Source: DSXF01 sp964387495
GTDB lineage: Bacteria > Chloroflexota > Anaerolineae > Anaerolineales > Villigracilaceae
Direction of reading: 5' to 3'
Assembly (NCBI GenBank): GCA_964387495.1
Contig: CAYLXB010000006.1
Location: forward strand, 1-64,000
Length of the DNA: 64,000 bases
The notes under the pieces are model-generated. The model did no database searches and was not told the origin of the DNA. It was given only the letters and a program-made list of their open reading frames with translations. The position numbers and the translations under genes were made by a program. Of the stretch, positions 25,486 to 33,080 are shown piece after piece; positions within the stretch are counted from its first letter, which is position 1; every line of letters starts with the position of its first letter.

Positions 25486-26592
25486 GTGAAGATCGAAACA
25501 ATTACTCTCACATATCTACGCATGCCGCTTGTCTTGCCGTTCGAGACATCCTTTGGCCGGTCTGAAGAACGAGACTGCATCCTAGTGAAGGTGCAATCTG
25601 AAGGACTGGAAGGTTATGGCGAGTGTGTTGCCGATCGAGATCCCGGGTACTGTTATGAAACCTGTGGTACAGCGTGGCATATCCTCAGGGATTACATTAT
25701 CCCCAGCCTGCTTGGTAAAGATGTCATCGACGGGGCTGACTTTCAGCGCCATGTCGCACGCGTGCGCGGACATATGCTGGCTAAAGCCGGGTTTGAGATG
25801 GCCATTTGGGATCTGCTTGGTAAGCGCCAGAATCTATCATTACGCGAGTTGTTTGGCGGCCAGCGTTCCAAGGTGGATGTAGGGGTCTCGGTAGGTTTGC
25901 AAGCCTTCCCAGAAAGGCTAGTCGAGCAGGTGGAACGCTACCTGGCTGACGGTTACCGGCGTATCAAGATCAAGATTAAGCCTGGGCGTGATGTGGAAGA
26001 TGCTGCTGCCGTACGACGCGCTTTTCCGTCCATCCTGCTCCAAGTTGATGCCAACTCTGCCTATACCCTGGAGACTTTCTCGGAACTCCGTCCTCTGGAT
26101 GATCTGGACCTGCTTCTGATTGAACAGCCCTTATACGAAGATGATTTGTGGGAACATCACTATGTTCAGAAGCAATTCCGCACGGCCATCTGTTTGGACG
26201 AGAGCGTTATCTCTGTTCGTCATGCGCGTGCCGCCCTGGAGATGAAAGCCTGCCGTATCATCAATATCAAGGCAGGTCGCGTCGGCGGGTTGAATGAAGC
26301 ACTGGCTATCCACGATCTGTGCCGGCAACGCTGTGTTCCGGTATGGTGCGGTGGAATGTTGGAGACGGGTGTTGGACGTGCCTCCAACCTTGCACTTGCC
26401 TCCATGCCTGGTTTTGTACTGCCTGGTGATATTTCGGCCTCAGCACGTTACTACGTGGAAGATATCACGCAGGAACGTTTTGTGCTCAATGCAGACAGCA
26501 CGATCGATGTTCCGACAGGTCCCGGATTGGGTATTCACCTTGATCCTGAGGCTGTCAAAAAATTCACCTTAAAAACAGAAACTTTTAAATAA
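25486..26592 (+). CDS. menC: o-Succinylbenzoate synthase / N-acylamino acid racemase
   Basis: A 368-residue enolase-superfamily enzyme of the MenC2/NAAAR group. The catalytic Lys pair is in 'RIKIKIKPGRD', metal ligands in 'LQVDANSAY', 'LLIEQPL' and 'CLDESVIS', the second Lys in 'NIKAGRVGG', and 'WCGGMLETGVGRA' closes the site. MenC makes o-succinylbenzoate in menaquinone synthesis; close relatives racemise N-acylamino acids, and one protein can do both. No other men gene is nearby, so which role applies is open. It starts at GTG after AAAGGA and overlaps the next gene as TAATG. Confidence 0.85.
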   Translation: MKIETITLTYLRMPLVLPFETSFGRSEERDCILVKVQSEGLEGYGECVADRDPGYCYETCGTAWHILRDYIIPSLLGKDVIDGADFQRHVARVRGHMLAKAGFEMAIWDLLGKRQNLSLRELFGGQRSKVDVGVSVGLQAFPERLVEQVERYLADGYRRIKIKIKPGRDVEDAAAVRRAFPSILLQVDANSAYTLETFSELRPLDDLDLLLIEQPLYEDDLWEHHYVQKQFRTAICLDESVISVRHARAALEMKACRIINIKAGRVGGLNEALAIHDLCRQRCVPVWCGGMLETGVGRASNLALASMPGFVLPGDISASARYYVEDITQERFVLNADSTIDVPTGPGLGIHLDPEAVKKFTLKTETFK

Positions 26593-28352
26593 TGCGCCGC
26601 CTTATCGGGTATATTTTATTGATCGCGGGTTTAACCGCCTGTGCCCCATCTGATATCACTGGCAAAACCACCGAAGTGCAATTACCTGCCGGATCTATTG
26701 AGGCATCCTCCACGCCTGATATTTCACCTTCGCCGACCGCGACATCCACGCCATTGCCAGCTGCACTCTGGGTTTCCATGTCAATCCCCGATAGTCTGCG
26801 CACGGCAGCTGTTTCCTGGAATGTTCCGCTGGTAGATCAGCCTGATGCGGCCGCGCTGCACCTTGATCAGGCTGGTGCTCCAGGAACTGTCGGCGGATCT
26901 GCATTATGGATATATTCTTTGGTGGCTCCATTTCCAACCATCTTGGATGGTATCACAGGGGATGAGCTGCGCCAGGCCTGGTCAGGGGTCCAGCCCGCGT
27001 TTTTTGCGGGTAAACCACTGATGATGACTGAATCGACGCAGATGGCATTGACTTTCCTATGGGGGGAACCGGCTGGTAAAGCTGTTCAAATTGTGCCAGC
27101 TGACCAGCTTTTGGAACTGGCTTGGGCTGAATATCCCTCTTGGGCGATTGTCCCTTTTGAGTCCCTCCAACCGGAATGGAAGGTATTGGCTATCGATGGG
27201 CAATCTCCCCTGCAAAAAGATTTTGATCCATCCGGATATCCACTTTCTGCTGTGTTCACACTGGAATGCTCCGACCCCTGTCCGCTTTTATCGCGACCGT
27301 CCTTACCTTCTGCCAACCGCGACCCAGCCAAGATGACTACAGTGGTCATGACCGGCGTAACAGCCCTGGTGCGTGCGATTGCGTACGTGATGGAGAATAA
27401 AGAGATAACTTATCCCGGCCGGCTTATCGGTGACTGGCTTCGTCAGGCCGACATTGCACATGTCAGCAACGAAATCCCCTTCGATCCAGGCTGCCCTTAC
27501 CCCAACCGCGGTGAGACCAAACTGATTTTCTGCAGTGACCCGCGTTACATTGCGTTGCTTGAGGATGTAGGCGTGGATGTAGTCGAATTGACCGGTAATC
27601 ATTTTGAGGATCGCGGCCCTGGGCCTACGTTGTATACACTGGAAATGTATAATGAACGGGGTATTCCTTACTTTGGTGGGGGAGCCAATGTCGAAGATGC
27701 CAGAAAGCCCTTGTTAATGAAGCATAATGGCAACAAACTCGCGTTCATAGGCTGTAACCCGGTAGGACCGGACTTTGCCTGGGCTACCGATGTTCGTCCG
27801 GGTGCGGCTAAATGTGATCACACTTACATGACGGATCAGATCCGCAGCCTGAACCAGCAAGGTTACCAAGTAATTTCCACATTCCAATATTATGAGTATT
27901 ATTCTCCTGAACCGCGTCCCTGGCAGCAGGTGGATTTCCGCAGAATGGCAGATGCTGGGGCAGTGATCGTAAGCGGCAGCCAGGCACACTCAGCTCAGGC
28001 AATGGAATTTTATAACGGCAGTTTCATCCACTATGGACTTGGAAATCTGTTTTTTGACCAGATGCGTTATGTTCGCGCGGATGGAGCCCTTTTGGAAAAG
28101 GAAGTGCGCAATGAATTTCTTGACCGCCATGTTTTCTATGACGGTAAATATATCGGCACAGAACTGCTGACTGCCATCCTCGACGATTACTCCATCCCTC
28201 GCCCAATGGAAGCAACTGAACGGTTTGATTTCTTGAAGTTTATCTTTGAAGCCAGCAGCTGGTCTTTTGTCTCATCCTCCCCCACATTGACACCTACTGT
28301 AACACCTACTCCATTGGTCATTGGTACTCCTACTTATACTCCAGCACCATGA
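26592..28352 (+). CDS. CapA-family lipoprotein with N-terminal binding-protein-like domain
   Basis: A 586-residue lipoprotein (lipobox LTAC near residue 16) with a Thr/Pro-rich linker. Residues about 60-220 resemble a small phosphate/PBP-like domain. The C-terminal half (about 250-560) is the CapA metallophosphatase-like fold of poly-gamma-glutamate synthesis: 'DIAHVSNEIPF', 'VELTGNHFEDRG', 'VISTFQYYEYY', 'VSGSQAHSAQ' and 'YGLGNLFFDQ'. Many CapA proteins have no proven polymer role, and no capB/capC is nearby. A Thr/Pro tail ends the protein. Coupled to menC by TAATG. Confidence 0.82.
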   Translation: MRRLIGYILLIAGLTACAPSDITGKTTEVQLPAGSIEASSTPDISPSPTATSTPLPAALWVSMSIPDSLRTAAVSWNVPLVDQPDAAALHLDQAGAPGTVGGSALWIYSLVAPFPTILDGITGDELRQAWSGVQPAFFAGKPLMMTESTQMALTFLWGEPAGKAVQIVPADQLLELAWAEYPSWAIVPFESLQPEWKVLAIDGQSPLQKDFDPSGYPLSAVFTLECSDPCPLLSRPSLPSANRDPAKMTTVVMTGVTALVRAIAYVMENKEITYPGRLIGDWLRQADIAHVSNEIPFDPGCPYPNRGETKLIFCSDPRYIALLEDVGVDVVELTGNHFEDRGPGPTLYTLEMYNERGIPYFGGGANVEDARKPLLMKHNGNKLAFIGCNPVGPDFAWATDVRPGAAKCDHTYMTDQIRSLNQQGYQVISTFQYYEYYSPEPRPWQQVDFRRMADAGAVIVSGSQAHSAQAMEFYNGSFIHYGLGNLFFDQMRYVRADGALLEKEVRNEFLDRHVFYDGKYIGTELLTAILDDYSIPRPMEATERFDFLKFIFEASSWSFVSSSPTLTPTVTPTPLVIGTPTYTPAP

Positions 28353-28359
28353 GGCTGCC

Positions 28360-28992
28360 ATGAAAATATTTGATATTTCCCTTCCAATTTCGCCAGATCT
28401 GCCGATCTGGCCGGATGACCCCCCGTTGCAATTGCAACGAATCGAGTCAATGGACGAGGGGGCTGAATGTAACCTGACCAGTATCAGCATGTCTGCGCAT
28501 ACCGGAACACATGTGGATGCACCGCACCATTTTCTAAATGACAGGCGTACTGTTGACGCCTTGCCGCTTGAAATCCTGACTGGCCCGGCATATGTTCTGC
28601 ATCTGCCTGAACATGTTTCTGCCATTACGGCCGAGGTATTGTCTTCAGCCGCTCTTCCTCCCCGAACTGTGCGCTTGCTTTTTCGCACGCGTAATTCCGC
28701 ACTTTGGCAACAACCTGCATCCGGATTCCAAGCCGATTTTGTGGCTGTGACCCCTGACGGGGCTGAATGGTTGGTGGAGCATGGTATTCGCCTGGTAGGT
28801 ATTGATTATCTCTCGGTTGCTCCCTTCCGTCAGGCTGTGTCCACTCACCAGATTCTGTTGCGCGCAGGGATCATTGCACTTGAAGGTCTGGATCTTTCGC
28901 AGGTACCGCAAGGGAGTTATGTGCTGTACTGCCTGCCGCTCAATCTGGTTGGCTCGGATGGTGCTCCGGCACGAGCGATCTTGATCGCTTGA
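28360..28992 (+). CDS. Kynurenine-formamidase-like cyclase family protein
   Basis: A 210-residue member of the metal-dependent cyclase family. The signature 'HTGTHVDAPHHF' supplies the His/Asp zinc ligands. Known members open N-formylkynurenine or act on other cyclic amides and lactones. GAGG before ATG 28360 sets the start; the open frame reaches back to 28321 inside the CapA gene. It lies eight bases after the CapA gene and ten before the HAD gene, so all are likely one operon. Substrate unknown. Confidence 0.88.
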   Translation: MKIFDISLPISPDLPIWPDDPPLQLQRIESMDEGAECNLTSISMSAHTGTHVDAPHHFLNDRRTVDALPLEILTGPAYVLHLPEHVSAITAEVLSSAALPPRTVRLLFRTRNSALWQQPASGFQADFVAVTPDGAEWLVEHGIRLVGIDYLSVAPFRQAVSTHQILLRAGIIALEGLDLSQVPQGSYVLYCLPLNLVGSDGAPARAILIA

Positions 28993-29002
28993 ACTTTCTC
29001 CA

Positions 29003-29677
29003 ATGCAGTACACCTGGCTCCTTTTCGACGCTGACGACACACTTTTCAATTATCCGCTGGCAGAAGCCAATGCTCTGCAGCGGACATTCGTGCAGATGGG
29101 TGCTGTTTTTGGTCCGGAGACCCTGGAACTTTATCATAAATTCAACCAGCAGGTTTGGGGTGAATTCGAGCGCGGCGAGTTGACTTCTACAGAGCTGCGT
29201 ACCAAACGTTTTCGTTTATTGTTCGATGCTACCGATTCTTCCCTGGCTCCTGAACTTTTTAGCCAGGTGTACCTGCAGAATCTTGCTCTTGGCACGGATT
29301 TGCTTCCCGGTGCTGAAGAAACCCTGACAACCCTGGGCACTCGTTACCATCTGGCCTTGGTCACAAATGGTCTGGCAGATGTCCAACGGCCGCGCTTGGA
29401 ACGCTCTGTTTTGAGCGGACGTTTTGAAAGGGTTTTTATTTCTGAAGAGATTGGTGCTGCCAAGCCGGAGTCTGCCTTTTTTGATGCTGTTTTCTGCATC
29501 CTTGGCAGACCCTCGAAGACATCTGTACTGATCATTGGCGACAGCCTTACATCCGACATGCAGGGTGGTCTGAAATATGGCATTGACACCTGTTGGTACA
29601 ACCCAACCGGCAAGTACTCGGAGTTACCGGTGACTTATCAAGTCAGGCAGTTGGTGGAGTTGCTGGATTGGCTTTAG
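29003..29677 (+). CDS. YjjG-like HAD nucleotidase
   Basis: A 224-residue haloacid-dehalogenase hydrolase. Motif I 'FDADDTLF', motif II 'LVTNGL', the Lys of motif III in 'GAAKPES' and motif IV 'IIGDSLTSD' are all present. The 'DADDT' form and length match the YjjG group, which removes phosphate from non-canonical pyrimidine nucleotides. The exact substrate cannot be read. Last gene of the operon beginning with menC. Confidence 0.88.
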   Translation: MQYTWLLFDADDTLFNYPLAEANALQRTFVQMGAVFGPETLELYHKFNQQVWGEFERGELTSTELRTKRFRLLFDATDSSLAPELFSQVYLQNLALGTDLLPGAEETLTTLGTRYHLALVTNGLADVQRPRLERSVLSGRFERVFISEEIGAAKPESAFFDAVFCILGRPSKTSVLIIGDSLTSDMQGGLKYGIDTCWYNPTGKYSELPVTYQVRQLVELLDWL

Positions 29678-29725
29678 GAGAGAACAATTGGCCCGCTGTG
29701 GGCAGATTTCATCATTTTCAACCTG

Positions 29726-29753
29726 TAGACAAATTCAAATAATCAGATAGAAT
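29726..29753 (+). promoter_or_regulatory. Candidate promoter of the TIR gene pair
   Basis: TAGACA at 29726-29731 and TAGAAT at 29748-29753 with a 16-base spacer, about 45 bases before the ATG at 29799. Both boxes are near consensus; GGGAAAGG at 29775 could serve as ribosome site. Confidence 0.45.
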
Positions 29754-29798
29754 CAAACTTGGATAGATTTTGCCGGGAAAGGCTTGAAGTGTTCTTCC

Positions 29799-31004
29799 AT
29801 GCCTGACAGAAAACTACGCGTCTTCCTTTGTCATGCATCGCAAGATAAACCCATCGTGCGCGAGTTATACCAGCGTTTACTTGCTGAGGGCTGGATCGAT
29901 CCATGGTTGGATGAAAAGGAACTCATCCCGGGGCAGGATTGGGGTATGGAAATCGAGAAGGCAGTTGAGTCTAGTGATGCGGTAATTGTTTGTCTTTCCA
30001 ATACTTCCATAGCGAAATCTGGTTACGTACAGCGGGAATTGAGAGCCATCCTGGATAAGGCGTTGGAAAAACCCGAAGGGGTCATCTATGTGGTTCCGTT
30101 GAGACTGGATGATTGCCAAGTTCCACACAGTTTGAAAAACTTACAGTGGGTGGATTATTTCGAAACGGCAGCATATGAAAAACTATTGCAGAGTTTTCAG
30201 GCATGTGCCTCACGCATTGGCTTGATCGTTTTTCCGGGCATGCAAGGCCAGCTTGGTTCAGTCGAATTTGTAAACGTTCCTGCTGGAAAATTTCTTATCG
30301 GTAGCCTCTCTGAGAATAAACTGGCTTTTCCGGATGAAAAACCACAACATACATTCGAAATCCCCTACAACTATCTGATCACCCGCTTTGAGATAACGAA
30401 TGTTCAATTTGCTAAGTATGTTGAACAAGCCAATGCAAAGTCAAAATCAAGTGCAAGAAAGTGGCGGATGTTCCCTGATTTGCCGGTTGTCAATATCTCC
30501 TGGTATGAAGCATTACGGTTTTGTCAGTGGCTGACAGATCATTATCATCATCATGGCCATCCTGATTATTTATTCAGACTTCCTACTGAAGCAGAATGGG
30601 AGATGGCAGCCAGAGGCGAGGATGGACGGGAATGGCCGTGGGGAAATCAATTTTTGAGTGAAAAGCGACCGAAGGATATTCCATGTAATTGCCAGAGAAG
30701 CAAAATTGGAAAACCCACACCGGTTGAAGCCTATATTCCTGGAGGATATAGCCCCTATCATGTTGCGGATATGATCGGCAATGTCTGGGAATGGACCCAA
30801 AGCCTGTTGAGGTCCTATCCATATGACCCATGTGATGGACGCGAGAATCTCAAAACCCCGGGGGAAAGGGTGATCCGAGGTGGTTCCTTTGACACAACGG
30901 TCCGAAGCGTGAGAATAACCTGCCGGAGCAGACTGAATCCGGAATTTTCTTTGCCTAATGTAGGGTTTCGTATTGTTTTTGCCCCTCCCTTGCATAACAG
31001 GTAG
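29799..31004 (+). CDS. TIR domain fused to FGE-sulfatase (SUMF1-like) domain
   Basis: A 401-residue soluble protein. Residues 5-140 are a TIR domain: 'RVFLCHASQDK', 'DPWLDEKELIPGQDW', 'VIVCLSNTS' and 'YVQREL' with Glu80 at the place of the NADase catalytic Glu. Residues 155-396 are an FGE-sulfatase/C-type-lectin-like fold ('RLPTEAEWEMAARG', 'MIGNVWEWT', 'RVIRGGSF', 'GFRIV'). The Cys pair of true formylglycine enzymes is missing, so this part is probably a sensor or binding domain. ATG 29799 is chosen because the downstream paralogue starts with the same MP-x-R pattern; TTG 29784 is possible. DNA is A+T-richer than the flanks. Bacterial TIR proteins often act in immunity, but no such partner genes are here. 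Confidence 0.85.
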   Translation: MPDRKLRVFLCHASQDKPIVRELYQRLLAEGWIDPWLDEKELIPGQDWGMEIEKAVESSDAVIVCLSNTSIAKSGYVQRELRAILDKALEKPEGVIYVVPLRLDDCQVPHSLKNLQWVDYFETAAYEKLLQSFQACASRIGLIVFPGMQGQLGSVEFVNVPAGKFLIGSLSENKLAFPDEKPQHTFEIPYNYLITRFEITNVQFAKYVEQANAKSKSSARKWRMFPDLPVVNISWYEALRFCQWLTDHYHHHGHPDYLFRLPTEAEWEMAARGEDGREWPWGNQFLSEKRPKDIPCNCQRSKIGKPTPVEAYIPGGYSPYHVADMIGNVWEWTQSLLRSYPYDPCDGRENLKTPGERVIRGGSFDTTVRSVRITCRSRLNPEFSLPNVGFRIVFAPPLHNR

Positions 31005-31007
31005 CCT

Positions 31008-31973
31008 ATGCCTCATAGAGAACAACAAAGACTTCGTATCTTTATCTGCCATGCCTCGCAGGACAAATCCATTGTTCGCGAACTTTATCAGCGGCTTCTC
31101 CTTGAAGACTGGTTGGACCCTTGGTTAGATACAAAGAATCTGCTGCCGGGTCAGGATTGGCGAATTGCCATCGAGCAGGCAGTTGAATCTGCAGATATTA
31201 TTATTGTTTGCCTGTCAAGAAATTCTGTGAATAAAGAGGGGGCGATACAAAAAGAATTGCGTTATGCTCGTGAAATTGCCCTTGAAAAAACTGAAGGCAC
31301 GATTTTTATGATACCAATTTTGCTGGAAGAGTGTAATGTGCCGCGCGGATTCCGTTTTTTACAATGGGCGAAATACTTTGGGATGGAAAAAGAGCAAAGT
31401 TATTCAGATTTATTACAGGCCTTGAGACTCCGCCAGGAGCAAATCATCCTTCGTGAAGCAGAGATGTTGGCTGGTAGACAGGCGGAAGAAGAAGCGCGGG
31501 AGAAGGGTGAGTTGGAGAGTGTGAATTCTGCCAGCAAAGGCCAGACAGAGTCTGATCAATCTGTGGATATGAAAATATTGGCTTCTATGCCGGATAATGA
31601 AAAAACTTCTCGACAGGCTGGGAAATCGCATGTTAGTCAGTTGGATACCATGGAAATCACCAGCCAGACCAAGTACTTTGATTTGGTTAGAGTAAAAGGC
31701 CGTGTGGATAGCGCTACCGCTCCAAAGTTCAGCAACACTCTGAAGATTATTACTGATGCCGGTCGGTTTAATATCGTAGTGGATCTGGCCGATGTGGAAT
31801 ATTTGTCAAGCGCTGGTTTTCGTGCATTATTGGCGGTTCAGCGTGTTTGCAAGCGTGATGGATGCGGTGAAGTTGTCCTTGCGGGTCTTCCTGACACTAT
31901 ACACGAGGCAATGGAGCTTGCTGGTTTTCTTGACTTATTCCGAAACGTTGAAGATCCAAAGGATGCGTTCTGA
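31008..31973 (+). CDS. TIR domain fused to STAS domain
   Basis: A 321-residue protein three bases behind the first TIR gene. Residues 9-145 are a TIR domain clearly paralogous to the previous one ('RIFICHASQDK', 'DPWLDTKNLLPGQDW', 'AIQKEL' with Glu83). Residues 145-170 form a charged helix, 170-210 a polar linker, and 215-320 a STAS domain as in anti-sigma-factor antagonists, with 'VEYLSSAGFRALL' carrying Ser267 at the usual phosphorylation place. STAS proteins switch partners when phosphorylated or dephosphorylated. A TIR-STAS chain is unusual. The segment is A+T-rich (22 G/C of 60 in 31201-31260). Confidence 0.85.
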   Translation: MPHREQQRLRIFICHASQDKSIVRELYQRLLLEDWLDPWLDTKNLLPGQDWRIAIEQAVESADIIIVCLSRNSVNKEGAIQKELRYAREIALEKTEGTIFMIPILLEECNVPRGFRFLQWAKYFGMEKEQSYSDLLQALRLRQEQIILREAEMLAGRQAEEEAREKGELESVNSASKGQTESDQSVDMKILASMPDNEKTSRQAGKSHVSQLDTMEITSQTKYFDLVRVKGRVDSATAPKFSNTLKIITDAGRFNIVVDLADVEYLSSAGFRALLAVQRVCKRDGCGEVVLAGLPDTIHEAMELAGFLDLFRNVEDPKDAF

Positions 31974-32084
31974 ACTTTGGTGTATGAAAGTCTGTGTATC
32001 GTTGATTTCTAACGATCGCAAGAAAAGTATCTCTGGTAGAGGCGGGGTCAGGTTGATTCCTGGAAAATTATGCCCAATAATTTT

Positions 32085-32116
32085 AGAGCCAGAGTTGCAA
32101 CAAACTCTGGCTCTTT
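32085..32116. terminator. Terminator-like hairpin after TIR genes
   Basis: A perfect 12-bp stem (32085-32096 with 32103-32114, six-base loop) followed by TT, between the TIR-STAS gene and the convergent MerR gene. The stretch 31974-32084 otherwise shows no gene. Confidence 0.7.
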
Positions 32117-32134
32117 CAACAACCCCGCTGCTCT

Positions 32135-32878
32135 TTAGTTCTTATTCGTCACATATACCCTTACTGCTTCCAGCATGAAAGCAGCCAGGTTGGGGTCCAG
32201 TTGGTCAAAGGTGGCTTTGAAGCGTGGATCAGTGTTGTACAGTTCTGCCAAGCCAAGCAACTGATCCAGGTTCGGCGTCCAGAAATAATCCATGTGTTTA
32301 TGCCAACGCTCCACAACGGCTTGGACATCGGGGGAGCGGGCTCCTTTGGGCATGGCAGTTATCATATCCTCATAGACTTGGCGGCCTTCATTGAATATGT
32401 TTTGCTTCTGCTGGGTCGAGTAGCCCTTCCATTTCCTGGTGGAAGCGCGTACGGTTTCCGGATCGTACATCTTCTCAGCTTCTGCGGTGTACCTTTCCTC
32501 TTCTTCCGGTGTAAAACCGGAAAAAATTTGTCTGTTGCTCATTTTCTTTTTTCCTTTCAAATGCAATATTGTATCGTCCACTGTTTGGAGCAAGTTTTCC
32601 ATGCGCGCGATGCGTTTGGTGATTTGCGCTTTGTGGCTTTCCAGAGCGATCAATATATCGAAATCGGGACCGCTCATAATTTTCTTGATATTTTCCAGAG
32701 GCAGATCCAATTCGCGGTAGAACAGGATCTGTTGCAGCTCCAGAAGGGACTGTTCCCCATAGTAGCGATAGCCGTTCCCGCCCACATGTGACGGTTTGAG
32801 CAACCCGATCTGATCATAATAGTGCAGGGTGCGCGGGGTTACGTTTGCAAGGTCAGAAAGTTGTTTAACGGTAAACAT
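32135..32878 (-). CDS. MerR-family regulator with TipAS effector domain
   Basis: A 247-residue transcription regulator. Residues 1-70 are the MerR winged helix ('TVKQLSDLANVTPRTLHYYDQIGLL', split here: helix-turn-helix near 2-20, 'GYRYYGEQSLLELQQI'), then a dimerisation coil, and from about 110 a TipAS-like alpha domain that in TipA binds thiopeptide antibiotics. GGAG six bases before ATG 32878 decides the start. Its own promoter has the long spacer typical of MerR-controlled promoters. Divergent from the carotenoid genes crtI-crtB, which it may or may not regulate. Confidence 0.88.
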   Translation of the reverse strand: MFTVKQLSDLANVTPRTLHYYDQIGLLKPSHVGGNGYRYYGEQSLLELQQILFYRELDLPLENIKKIMSGPDFDILIALESHKAQITKRIARMENLLQTVDDTILHLKGKKKMSNRQIFSGFTPEEEERYTAEAEKMYDPETVRASTRKWKGYSTQQKQNIFNEGRQVYEDMITAMPKGARSPDVQAVVERWHKHMDYFWTPNLDQLLGLAELYNTDPRFKATFDQLDPNLAAFMLEAVRVYVTNKN

Positions 32879-32926
32879 CAACTGCTCCAATTCCAAGCGC
32901 CGCATGTCATTTTGCGGATTGTCCCT

Positions 32927-32957
32927 AATATAAACTATGACGTTGCGTTAATGTCAA
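32927..32957 (-). promoter_or_regulatory. MerR-type promoter with 19-bp spacer
   Basis: On the minus strand TTGACA (32957-32952) and TATATT (32932-32927) are separated by 19 bases, the over-long spacer that MerR proteins correct by twisting DNA. An imperfect dyad with TGAC and GTCA ends lies at 32938-32956. Autoregulation is likely. Confidence 0.65.
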
Positions 32958-32961
32958 GGGT

Positions 32962-32977
32962 GAGTTCAGCGGAACTC
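32962..32977. repeat. Perfect inverted repeat between merR and crtI
   Basis: GAGTTC and GAACTC separated by four bases, immediately upstream of the MerR -35 box and about 100 bases before crtI. It may be an operator; no protein can be named. Confidence 0.35.
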
Positions 32978-33080
32978 GCTACTTGAGTCGATACCTTGCG
33001 TATATCCTGGTAGCAGCCTGCTCTGCTCACATGCAACCTGTGTGAGTAATTTTCCTGGAAATTGCCTGCTGTGAGGAAAA

